From: Macrostomum hystrix
Taxonomy: Eukaryota > Platyhelminthes > Macrostomidae
Length of the DNA stretch: 64,000 nucleotides
NCBI GenBank assembly: GCA_950097015.1
Contig: CATNEN010000007.1
Location: 12,277,001 to 12,341,000 of the forward strand
Direction: 5' to 3'
Shown here: positions 1 to 10,200 of the stretch, one piece after another
Position numbering within the stretch: position 1 is the first letter of the stretch
Layout: each line of letters opens with the position of its first letter
Notes under the pieces: model-generated
The model's database searches: none
The model's input: only the letters and a program-made list of their open reading frames with translations
What the model was told of the DNA's origin: nothing
Program-made: the position numbers and the translations under genes

Positions 1-411
1 GCCATGACTAGCCTGGTGGCGGCCTACCACGCCAACGATATTCACAGCTTCGAGCAGCTGCTGCGACAGCACAGGGCCGCCATCATGGAGGACCCGTTCA
101 TCCGGGAACACATCGAGGAGCTGCTGCGAAATGTCCGCACCCAGGTGCTGTGCCGCCTCATCCAGCCGTACACCCGCATTCGCATACCGTTCATCTCCGC
201 CCAGCTCAACATTGACCAGCCTGAGGTGGAAGCCCTAATCGTGTCCTGCATCCTGGACAACCTCATTGTGGGCAAGATTGACCAGCAGGCTCAGGTGCTG
301 GTTATTGAGCGGGCCGCTGTGCAGCAGCAGTACCAGACCATGGACAAGCTGGCGAACCAGGTCACTGGCCTGCACAAGGCTGTCATCGCCCGCCTGCCCC
401 TCAAGCTCTGA
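1..411 (+). CDS. COPS2: COP9 signalosome subunit 2 (CSN2), C-terminal exon, 5' partial
   Basis: This is the C-terminal part of CSN2, the PCI-domain scaffold subunit of the COP9 signalosome, which removes NEDD8 from cullin-RING ligases. The 135 visible residues match the end of the PCI/winged-helix region: an ExxEELLRN-type helix, then PYTRIRIPFIS, then a helix with ILDN..VGKIDQ, as in animal CSN2. The frame is open to the left edge, so the ATG at position 4 is almost certainly internal and the rest of the gene (CSN2 is about 440 aa) lies upstream. The stop is TGA at 409-411. No clear AATAAA was seen in the roughly 200 bases that follow. Family assignment is firm; whether an intron lies at the window edge cannot be judged. 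Confidence 0.93.
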   Translation, partial: AMTSLVAAYHANDIHSFEQLLRQHRAAIMEDPFIREHIEELLRNVRTQVLCRLIQPYTRIRIPFISAQLNIDQPEVEALIVSCILDNLIVGKIDQQAQVLVIERAAVQQQYQTMDKLANQVTGLHKAVIARLPLKL

Positions 412-645
412 CACTGTTGAATCTGTTGCGTGCCCCTCCCGCTCCGCCTGTTTTCCTTCCGCATAGACAAATACATGCTCGAATCCCGGCTTTCTGCTTA
501 TTCACTATTTAAGCTGGCTTGTGCTTTGATTTCCTAATCATTATTCGCCGAACAACCAATCAAAATGCGGCTAGAGATCAGTGGAAGAGAGCCCATTGGA
601 CGAGAGCTCATTGGACGAGACGGAATCTAAGTAGGTGGGACTGAG

Positions 646-1042
646 CCCTAGCCTGATGAGTTTAAGCCCAAGCCTGATGAGCTGAGCCCTAGCATTGTGA
701 GATTGAGCCGTAGCCTGATAGGACTAAGCCGTAGCCTGGTGCGATTGAGCCCTAGCCTGATAGGACTAAGCCGTAGCCTGGTGAGATTGAGCCGTAGACA
801 AGACTGAGTAGTAGCGTGATGGGACTGAGCCCTAGCCTGATGGGACTGCGCCCAAGCCTGGTGGGACTGAGCCCTAGCCTGATGGGACTGAGCCCTAGCC
901 TGATGGGACTGCGCCCAAGCCTGATGGGACTGAGCCCTAGCCTGATGGGACTGAGCCCTAGCCTGATGGGACTGAGCCCTAGCCTGATGGGACTGAGCCC
1001 TAGCCTGATGGGACTGAGCCCTAGCCTGATGGGACTGAGTTA
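646..1042. repeat. Minisatellite, 21-bp unit
   Basis: Tandem repeat with a unit of the type tagcctgatgggactgagcc plus one base. It is degenerate on the left and near-perfect from about 830 on. It lies between CSN2 and the first recognisable aminoacylase exon. The 21-bp period keeps reading frames open on both strands, but these frames are not genes. Confidence 0.9.
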
Positions 1043-1159
1043 GGGTCTCAGATGTGCTTGGTCGCACCAGCCTAGCATTTTAGACTCGTAGGGAAACACA
1101 TGCTGCAGCTGTCTCTCACTGAGGAAATCCTGTAGAGACACCAATCTGCGCACCCGCAG

Positions 1160-3635
1160 TCGTCCCCGCTAGTCCTGACGGAGCCGGAGCGCCAGCGGGC
1201 TGTGGAGAACTTCCGCGCCTACCTGCGCATCAATACAATGCACCCCAAGCCCGACTGCGCAGCCGCTGTCGCCTGGCTGCGGGATCAGGCGGCCCAACTC
1301 GGCCTGGACTGCGAGTGCATCGAGTGCCACCCCGGCCAGCCCGTGCTGCTCATGCGCTGGCCCGGCCGCGAGCCCGGCTTGCCCGGCCTGCTGCTCAACA
1401 GCCACATGGACGTTGTGCCAGTGTTCCCTGAGCACTGGCGCTGCGATCCATTCTCGGCCGACATGGACGAGCAGGGAAATATCTACGCCCGCGGCGCCCA
1501 GGACATGAAGTGTGTGTCTGTGCAGTACCTGGAGGCACTGCGCAAGCTCAAAGCTGCGGGCTTCCAGCCTAGGAGGAATATCTTCCTCAGCTTCATGCCA
1601 GACGAGGAGGTGAGGCCGAGTTTCCCCAAACTCCACTTAAGCAGCTCGTGTACCTTGGCCATGGCGCAGTGTTCAGGCAGGGGTTGATGGTAGCGTTAGA
1701 GAGGGAAAGAGGCGTAGAATAAAACTGCCCACTGGCTGCTATTGCAAGTGCCACAATGCTTCAGAGGCCCGCTGTTATACACTAGATTTCTTGCTCTCAG
1801 TCAGACTATCAGCTTTGGACTGGCACACTGGGAGAGGATTGGGACTGGCACACTGGGAGAGGATTGGGACTGGCACACTGGGAGAGGATGGGACTGGCAC
1901 ACTGGGAGAGGACTGGACTGGCACACTGGGAGAGGATGGGACTGGCACACTGGGAGAGGACTGGACTGGCACACTGGGAGAGGACTGGACTGGCACACTG
2001 GGAGAGGACTGGACTGGCACACTGGGAGAGGATTGGGACTGGCACACTGGGAGAGGATTGGGACTGGCACACTGGGAGAGGATTGGGACTGGCACTCTGG
2101 GAGAGGATGGGAGTGGTACACTGGGAGAGGACTGGACTGGCACACTGTGAGAGGATGGGACTGGCACACTGGGAGAGGATTGGGACTGGCACACTGGGAG
2201 AGGATTGGGACTGGCACTCTGGGAGAGGATGGGAGTGGTACACTGGGAGAGGACTGGACTGGCACACTGTGAGAGGATGGGACTGGCACACTGTGAGAGG
2301 ATGGGACTGGCACACTGGGAGAGGACTGGACTGGCACACTGGGAGAGGACTGGGACTGGCACACTGGGAGAGGATTGGGACTGGCACTCTGGGAGAGGAT
2401 GGGAGTGGTACACTGGGAGAGGATGGGACTGGCACACTGGGAGAGGACTGGACTGGCACACTGGGAGAGGATTGGGACTGGCACACTGGGAGAGGATTGG
2501 GACTGGCACACTGGGAGAGGATTGGGACTGGCACACTGGGAGAGGATTGGGACTGGCACACTGGGAGAGGATTGGGACTGGCACACTGGGAGAGGATTGG
2601 GACTGGCACACTGGGAGAGGATTGGGACTGGCACACTGGGAGAGGATTGGGACTGGCACACTGGGAGAGGATGACAGGTAATTTGAGATAGGATGGGGAT
2701 TGGCGGTGTGCACTGAGTCTAAGTCCTGATTGGTTGTTCTTTGATTGTCTGTCCCCGCCAGGTGACGGGCAAGCTGGGCATGGGCCTGTTCTGCCAGTCG
2801 GACAAGTTCCGCAGCCTCAACATCGGCTGCGCCATGGACGAGGGCCTTGCAAACTCCACCGAGGCCTTCACCGTTTACTACGGCGAGCGCTCCGTCTGGT
2901 GGCTGCGCTTCGACATTCGCGGCCAGCCGGGCCACGGCTCCCGCCTGCTGGAGGACACCGCCGGGGAGAAGGCCGCCAGGCTGATTGAGCGACTCTACCG
3001 GTTCCGGGACAGCCAGGTCAGCTCTGTCGAGCCTCTTCCCAAAGCGGGATTTTAAATCCATTCGTGTATGATAGGGGCTTCATGCTCAGTGCAATGGGAA
3101 AATTCGCCCCACACCGCAGGTGGAGCGGTTGAACCGCGGGCGCGGCATCCGCCTGGGCGAGGTGACCACGCTGAACCTGACCCAGATGAGCGGCGGCGTG
3201 CAGACCAACGTGCTGCCCGAACGGCTGTGCCTGGACGTGGACTGCCGCATCGCTCCGGACGTGGACCTCGTCCACTTCGAGGCGGAGCTGCACCGCTGGT
3301 GCCAGGAGGCCGGGCCCGGCGTCACGCTCGAGTTCACGCAGAAGTTCGACGCCGGCAAGCCGACGGACACCTCCGACCGCAATCCGTGGTGGTCGGCCTT
3401 TGCCGGCGCCTGCCAGCGACTCGGCCTGGACATCGAGCTGGAGATATTCCCGGCCGCCACAGACAGCCGCTACCTGCGCTCCCTCGGCATCAGCGCCATC
3501 GGCTTTTCGCCCATGAACCGAACTCCCATCCTGCTGCACGACCACAACGAGTTCCTCAACAAGGACATCTTCCTGCGCGGCGTGGAGCTGTACACGGCCA
3601 TCATTCCTGACCTAGCCGACTGTACCGCTGTCTGA
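1160..3635 (+). CDS. ACY1: Aminoacylase-1 (N-acyl-L-amino-acid amidohydrolase), three visible exons
   Basis: Cytosolic M20-family zinc enzyme that hydrolyses N-acyl amino acids. Exons: 1160-1609, 2762-3016, 3120-3635 (all joins phase 0, GT/AG), giving 406 codons plus stop; human ACY1 is 408 aa. Visible family motifs are LLNSHMDVVP (metal His, Asp), YARGAQDMK (bridging Asp), PDEE at the end of exon 1 (catalytic and metal Glu), RGQPGHGSR (dimer-contributed His), PAATDSRY and SPMNRTPILLHDH (last metal His). The loop after PDEEV reads TGKLGM where the human enzyme has GGH. No in-frame ATG precedes exon 1: a stop lies at 1133-1135 and an acceptor AG at 1158-1159, so a tiny first exon with the start codon is missing from this model. 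Intron 1 is filled by a minisatellite. Confidence 0.93.
1812..2672. repeat. Minisatellite, 24-25-bp unit, inside ACY1 intron 1
   Basis: About 35 copies of a unit containing ggcacactgggagagga, alternating between 24- and 25-bp forms. The right third is nearly homogeneous 25-bp units. Variant units (ggtacac, ggcactc, cactgtgag) recur in blocks, indicating block duplication. Confidence 0.95.
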
Positions 3636-4420
3636 GGCCCACCCCAGCCTGATTTCAGGTGGCATAGCAACAGCATAGCAACCACTGCAGTTCTTGTTTT
3701 ATTTTAGGTTCCTGGCCATTTTTTTATCCATGAGCCCACCACAATGCTATGCGCAACAACAATAAGTATGCAATGTTGTGAATCTAGATTTCAATATTTG
3801 ATTGATTCATTTTTCAAGTCATTTCTAATTTCTAACTTTTGATTGAAGGTGCTCGGTCCAATTCATTATCCCAGTGGTGCACCTGAACCCGTTAATTTTT
3901 AGATCTAATTCTGGCTTGAGTAGCACTGATGATCTTTAAAAAATATACACACGAAAGCATTCTGTTTATCTAGCCTTGTGAATTATATTATTTTATTTTT
4001 TACCTTAGGGATTCTAGGCATTCGTGTAGCCTTTCTAACTCACGATAATAACATCTGATGCACTTGAAGGCTGCGTACGGCTACTCAGTCCATGGACTGG
4101 GGCGCCACACCCACCCTTGATAACCCCGCCGTATCACGATAAGATCAGGTAATTATACGAGTGCAAAATATAATAAATTAGGAATTCAGTCCCGACCCGG
4201 CAAAACCGCTGCGCCATTTGACTGTCGGGACACGGCGGGCGGCCTGTATAGAAAGTACAGCACAGAACGCCTGCCTGGAAAGGGCCATAAAACTCCGCTA
4301 GCCAAGGCTGCACCGAGGCTGAACTGTGGCTGGCAGTTGATGCTCAGATATGCGTTCTGTCCTTGGGTTTCCAGTCTGTTCCCAGTGCAGCCAGCGTGTG
4401 TTATGAACTATATAAGACTG
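3636..4420. other. Intergenic: ACY1 3' region and PSKH-like upstream region
   Basis: AT-rich up to about 4050, then a fragment of a dispersed SINE (see 4066-4135), then a mixed-composition stretch before the GACA microsatellite. No additional coding exon recognised. Confidence 0.5.
4066..4135 (-). mobile_element. Fragment of a tRNA-derived SINE (same family as 15008-15292)
   Basis: The stretch gcgtacggctactcagtcc followed by atggactggg, then cacacccaccctt and taaccccg aligns to 15075-15140 in the fuller copy. Only the body is present; the tRNA-like head is missing. Confidence 0.65.
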
Positions 4421-4571
<151 letters not shown>

Positions 4572-4626
4572 TGTATTCCACCGATACTCCGCAGCCGCCC
4601 GAATCGCCAAGCAGCAGCCGCTAGCC

Positions 4627-5992
4627 ATGGGCTGCGTGCAGTCCAACAGCGACAGCCTCAGCGCCCAGGCCAGGCGGAAGAGCCGCCAGCTGGACCGGGA
4701 GCGCTACGGCTACGCAGCCGAGGATGAGAAAGAAGGCGACTGGCCCAAGAAGCCGAAGACGAAGCCGCAGCGGGAAGAGTCGCCGCCACCGCAGATGCCG
4801 AAGCCCGAGCAGCCGCCTCATGAAGGGCCGACTCGCCGGGTCCGGGTGGACCGCAGCATCCGGCAGCAGTACGATGTGAAGTGCGTCCTGCACCGCACCG
4901 AGCGCTCGGACGCGATAATCCTGAAGGCGGACGAGAAAGCCACTCGCAAGCCCTACGCCCTCAAAGTGCTGCCGGCTGCCACCGAGGATGGCCGCTTCCG
5001 CACCGAGCTGGAGGCCATTCGGCGGGCCAGGCATCCCAACATCGTCCTCTGCGTGGCGCACATCAAGTCACCCAGCTGCCTCTGCCTGGTGCTGGAGCTG
5101 GCCACCGGCGGCCGGCTGTCCCAGCGGCTGGAGGAGCGGGGCCACATGCCAGAGCCGATGGCCGCCGGCTACTCCGCCCAGCTGCTGGACGGCCTGGCGC
5201 ATCTGCACAGCGTCGGCTGCGCTCACCGTAACATCCGGCTGGAGAACCTGCTGTTCTACCACGTGGGCCCCGACTCGCGAATCATCATCATCGACTTCGC
5301 CTGCGCCCTGCTGCCCGGCGCTGCCGACCACGGTGAGATGCGGTCCCTTATCCCTGACCAGATCCCTACGACTGAATCCCTTTTGCAATGCATGACCAAA
5401 TCCCAACGACCGAATTATTGTCGCTATATTAATGATATTTATGTACTACTTTATAGTACTTTAAGCTGTTCTTAGTATGCTGTGACGAACCTGATGTCCT
5501 GAGCCCCACCCCCTTTCCCCTTTCCCAGATGCCCTCGCGTCTCCAGGCAGCAGCGCTAGCGAAACGCCCGAAGGCTTAGCTGGCATGCCCTGCGGCCAGG
5601 CCTCCGACATATGGGCCGTCGGCCTGGTGACCATCGCCATGCTGACGGGTCGCAGGACCTCCGCAGTTCGCCCTGAGGCGTCGCTGCCCCAGTCAATCTC
5701 CCAGCCGGCACGGCAGTTCCTCGCAGCCTGCCTTCTTCCCGATCCCAAAGACCGGCCGACTGCCGTTGATGCCCGCCGATTCGTCTGGCTGCCGCAGGCG
5801 TCACTGAAGCTCGAGTCGACAACGGCGACAGCGTCAGTATCTCGGCGCTCGGCTTCCAGTGGCTCTGGTTCGCGGCGCGCCGCCTCTCAGTCGGGCTCGT
5901 CAAGCCGCTGTTCATCAAGCCGCCTAGGCGACTGCCAGCTGTCAGAGACCAGCACCGAGCTGCGGTCCAACAGCGATAGCACCTGCAGCTGA
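4627..5992 (+). CDS. PSKH1/2-like protein, predicted pseudokinase, N-myristoylated
   Basis: Relative of protein serine kinase H1/H2. Exons 4627-5332 and 5529-5992 (phase 1 join) give 389 aa; human PSKH1 is 424. It begins MGCVQS, an N-myristoylation and palmitoylation signal like the MGCGTS of PSKH1, and has a basic, proline-rich N-terminus. Kinase-like fold: VAIK-type lysine K113 (KPYALK), MELATGG-like ELATGGRL, then HRNIRLENLLFYH with HRD changed to HRN (200-202), and IIIIDFA with DFG changed to DFA (223-225). The glycine-rich loop is not recognisable (VLHRTERSDA) and the activation segment is short with no clear APE; SDIWAVGL (helix F) and a Ser/Arg-rich tail remain. Catalysis is probably lost, and a scaffold role is inferred. 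The stop codon sits inside the first unit of a minisatellite. Confidence 0.85.
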
Positions 5993-6298
5993 CACCGCCC
6001 ACCTGACAACCCTCACTCTGAGCTGACACCGCCCACCTGACAACCCTCACTCTGAGCTGACACCGCCCACCTGACAACCCTCACTCTGAGCTGACACCGC
6101 CCACCTGACAACCCTCTCTCTGAGCTGACACCGCCCACCTGACAATCCTCACTCTGAGCTGACAGCGCCCACCTGACACCTCTCACTCTGAGCTGACACC
6201 GCCCACCTGACAACCCTCTCTCTGAGCTGACACCGCCCACCTGACAACCCTCACTCTGAGCTGACAGCGCCCACCTGACAACCCTCACTCTGAGCTGA
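5986..6298. repeat. Minisatellite, 34-bp unit, starting on the PSKH-like stop codon
   Basis: About nine copies of a 34-bp unit containing agctgacaccgcccacctga. The first copy includes the TGA stop of the PSKH-like gene, so every later copy is a duplicate of the stop-codon region in the 3' UTR. Confidence 0.95.
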
Positions 6299-6886
6299 TA
6301 CCGCCAGTTGAAATCTACCGCCTCCCACCCACCATCTCATACCAGTTGGTTGTTGCCAGCCCACAAGTATTGCAGATCACCTGATAGAGAAAGTTTTTCA
6401 GCAAAAGTTCATTAGAAATCGGAGCAACTTATTTATGTTTCCAACCTGATTGTTGAACTGCTATCGCAATATTAGCTGAGCTGTTATTGAATGAGATTTC
6501 TTGGCGGCCCGTGTTTTAATCTGTTCTCGCTTCAATTTTGTCCTCAGCCTTCCTAACTTCTGTTCCCTGGCCTGTATATTAGACGTCGGTCTATTTAGCC
6601 CTCAATTTGAATTTCTGTTGCCAACCCGCTGTTTGGCCTCACTGCGTATTCTTTTTGTAAATTTTGATTTAATGCACCGATTGTTATCACGTGATTTCTA
6701 ACTTCACCTGAAATAATATTCTCAGCCTGCCGTGCTCTCCTTTACAATACCTGTATCGCTATGTAGTAACTATGAATAGGTGTATTTATTATTAATAAGG
6801 TTTTGTATTATTTTGTTCAAATGTTTTATCGCTGACTAATTAAACGGAGACATTTTTACACTTGCTGTGTTTTTGCTTCATATGTT
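6299..6886. other. PSKH-like 3' region
   Basis: AT-rich, no coding potential recognised. A possible polyadenylation signal ATTAAA lies at 6839-6844. The PITRM1 start candidate follows at 6887. Confidence 0.4.
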
Positions 6887-6984
6887 ATGGCACTTTTGCT
6901 CCTCAGGTTCGCCTCGCCTACTCAGAATTTGTTGCTCTTAAATTCTTCCGAAAGAAACCCATACCTCTACCAAGTATCTGCCCA

Positions 6985-7288
6985 CCTAGCTCTGTACACC
7001 TAGCTCTGTACACCTAGCTCTGTCCACCTAGCTCTGTCCACCTAGCTCTGTACACCTAGCTCTGTCCACCTAGCTCTGTCCACCTAGCTCTGTCCACCTA
7101 GCTCTGTCCACCTAGCTCTGTCCACCTAGCTCTGTCCACCTAGCTCTGTCCACCTAGCTCTGTCCACCTAGCTCTGTCCACCTAGCTCTGTCCACCTAGC
7201 TCTGTCCACCTAGCTCTGTCCACCTAGCTCTGTCCACCTAGCTCTGTCCACCTAGCTCTGTCCACCTAGCTCTGTCCACCTAGCTCTG
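6985..7288. repeat. Minisatellite, 14-bp unit, abutting a PITRM1 3' splice site
   Basis: About 22 near-perfect copies of cacctagctctgtc, ending 10 bases before the acceptor AG at 7297-7298. Each unit is pyrimidine-rich and carries a CTAG that resembles a 3' splice site. Confidence 0.97.
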
Positions 7289-7298
7289 TCCGCCACAG

Positions 7299-10200
7299 CC
7301 GCTCCCGCCTTCCATTCTCCAGTCTGCCGTCCGCCTCGTCCAGTCTTCCGTGGGCGCCGGGCTGCACGGCTTCCGGCACGTGCGCTCGGCACGGGTGCCG
7401 ACATTTCGCCTGACCTTGGAGGAGCTGGTGCACGAAGCCACCGGCTGCCGCCTCGTCCACCTGGCACGCGAGGACGCCAACAACGCCTTCGCCATCCAGC
7501 TGCGCACCACGCCCAGCGACAGCACCGGGGCGCCGCACATTCTTGAGCACAGCGTGCTCTGCGGCTCCGCCAAGTTCCCTGTGCGAGACCCGTTCTTCAA
7601 GATGCTGACCCGCAGCCAGGCCACCTTCATGAATGCCATGACTGCGCCTGACTACACCATCTACCCCTGCTCCACCCAGAATCCAACCGACTTCTACAAC
7701 CTGTTCTCTGTCTACCTTGATGCCGTGTTCCATCCGCTGCTCAGCAAGATGGACTTTCTTCAGGTAATTAGCTTTCACCTGCTGCTGTCACTGAATACTT
7801 CTCTTTATCTCTGTTTCTGCTTCTATTAAACCCGTTTCAGCTCCAATTAAACCCAGTTCTGCTCCAATTGAACCCATTTCAGCTCCAATTGAACCCAGTT
7901 CTGCTTCAATTAAACCCAGTTCTGCTCCAATTAAACCCAGTTCTGCTCCAATTAAACCCAGTTCTGCTCCTATTAAACCCAGTTCTGCTCTCATTAAACA
8001 CATTTCTGCTTTCATTTAAGCCATTCTGCTCTCATTTAAATAATTTCTCCTCTCGTTCCTGATACTCCCATAAGCCCATTCCTGCTACTCCCATAAGCCC
8101 GTTCCTGCTACTCCCATAAGCCCATTCCTGCTCGCTCATTTCTATTTCACCTGTCCAATTAGTACTTCTTCCACCCCGCCATGCAGGAGGGCTGGCGCCT
8201 GGAGCCCGCCGACCTGCAGGATCCGCAGTCGCCCGTCACCATCAAGGGCGTGGTCTACAACGAGATGAAGGGCGTGTTCTCCGACCCCGACCAGCTGTTC
8301 TCCTGTTCTGTCCGCCAGAACCTGCTGCCGGCCGGGCCCTACAGGCACAACTTCGCCGGCTACCCCGGCGCCATCCCGGAGCTCGGCCACGACCAGCTGC
8401 GCGAATTCCACAGGCGGCACTACCACCCGTCCAATGCTACCGTGTTCACCTACGGCAGCCTGCCGCTGGCTGAGCACCTGCGCTTCCTGAGCAGCGAGTG
8501 CCTGGCCTGCTTCAGCCGCATCGACTGCTCCGCCACCGCCGTGCCGCTGGAGCCGCGCTGGTCGAAGCCGCGCGCCGGCCGCATGGACGGCCCGCTGAAT
8601 CCCTTCCTGCCGCCTGACAGGCAGGTCACGCAGTCCGAGAGCTTCCTGTTCGGCGATGTGTGCGACGTTCGAAGCAATTTCCATCTGCACTTTGTGTCCT
8701 CGCTGCTGTGCGAAGGTAAAATATTAATTCATTCGGTTACTCTAGAGGCTAGTCCGTTTCTACGTGAGATTCGTCTATTTCCCTTTAAGATACGTTTATT
8801 TTCCAATGAGATTCGTCTATTTCCCGTTGAGATTCGTCTATATCTCTATGAGATTTGTCTGTTTCTCAATAAGATTTTCATTTCTTCGTGAGTTTTTTTA
8901 TGTAGATTTAGATAAGATATTTATGTGTATGGACTTAGATTTCTCATTCAGGTATTTCTATATTTTCCGACAATGCCCTCTCCGTCCCGCTCGGCCAGGC
9001 GACACGTCGCCCTTCTACTCCGGCCTGCTGGAGTCCGGCCTGGGCACGGCCTTCGCCCCGGTGCACGGCTTTAACTCGGACTGCCGCAACACGGCCTTTC
9101 ACATCGGTTTGAAGGGCCTAGCCGAGGAATCCGTTGCCGCCGCCCGTCAGCGTGTTGACGACATCCTGGCTGAGACTGTCCGCTCTGGATTCCGCCAGGA
9201 GAATGTGGACTCCCTGCTGCACCAGGTAGAGCTCGGCCTGCGCGACGAGGGCGCCAACTTCGGCCTGGAGAAGATCCTGGCGCTGGCCGGCCCCGCCAAC
9301 CACGGTGCCGACCTCGCCGACCTGCTGGCCGCCGAAGACCTGCTGGACGAACTGCGGCGCACTTTAGCTGAGCAGCCACGGTACCTCCAGGTGAGGCCTC
9401 TACCTGGCACCCACTTCCTCCACTGGCACTTCGCCTCCTTTACTGGTATTTCCGCCTCCTTTACTGGCACCCCACTTCCTCCACTGGCACTCCGCTTCCT
9501 CCACTGGCACTCCGCTTCCTTTACTGGTATTTCCGCCTCCTTTACTGGCACCCCACTTCCTCCACTGGCACCCCACTTCCTCCACTGGCACCCACTTCCT
9601 CCACTGGCACTTCGCCTCCTTTACTGGTATTTCCGCCTCCTTTACTGGCACCCCACTTCCTCCACTGGCACTCCGCTTCCTCCACTGGCACTCCGCTTCC
9701 TCCACTGGCACTCCGCTTCCTCCACTGGCACCCCACTTCCTCCACTGGCACCCACTTCCTCCACTGGCACTTCGCCTCCTTTACTGGTATTTCCGCCTCC
9801 TTTACTGGCACCCCACTTCCTCCACTGGCACTCCGCTTCCTCCACTGGCACTCCGCTTCCTCCACTGGCACCCCACTTCCTCCACTGGCACCCCACTTCC
9901 TCCACTGGCACTCCGCTTCCTCCACTGGCACTCCGCTTCCTCCACTGGCACCCCACTTCCTCCACTGGCACTCCGCTTCCTCCACTCGCACTCCGCTTCC
10001 TCCACTGGCACTCCGCTTCCTCCACTGGCACTCCGCTTCCTCCACTGGCACCCCACTTCCTCCACTGGCACCCCACTTCCTCCACTGGCACCCCACTTCC
10101 TCCACTGGCACTCCGCTTCCTCCACTGGCACTCCGCTTCCTCCACTGGCACTCCGCTTCCTCAGATTCGATTCTTAAATCCACTCACCTTTTTCAGAGCC

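Noticed and set aside
1775-3061. Minus-strand open frame of 428 codons over the ACY1 intron array
   Set aside because: Repeat-derived (SPNPLPVCQS pattern); it overlaps real ACY1 exons on the other strand.
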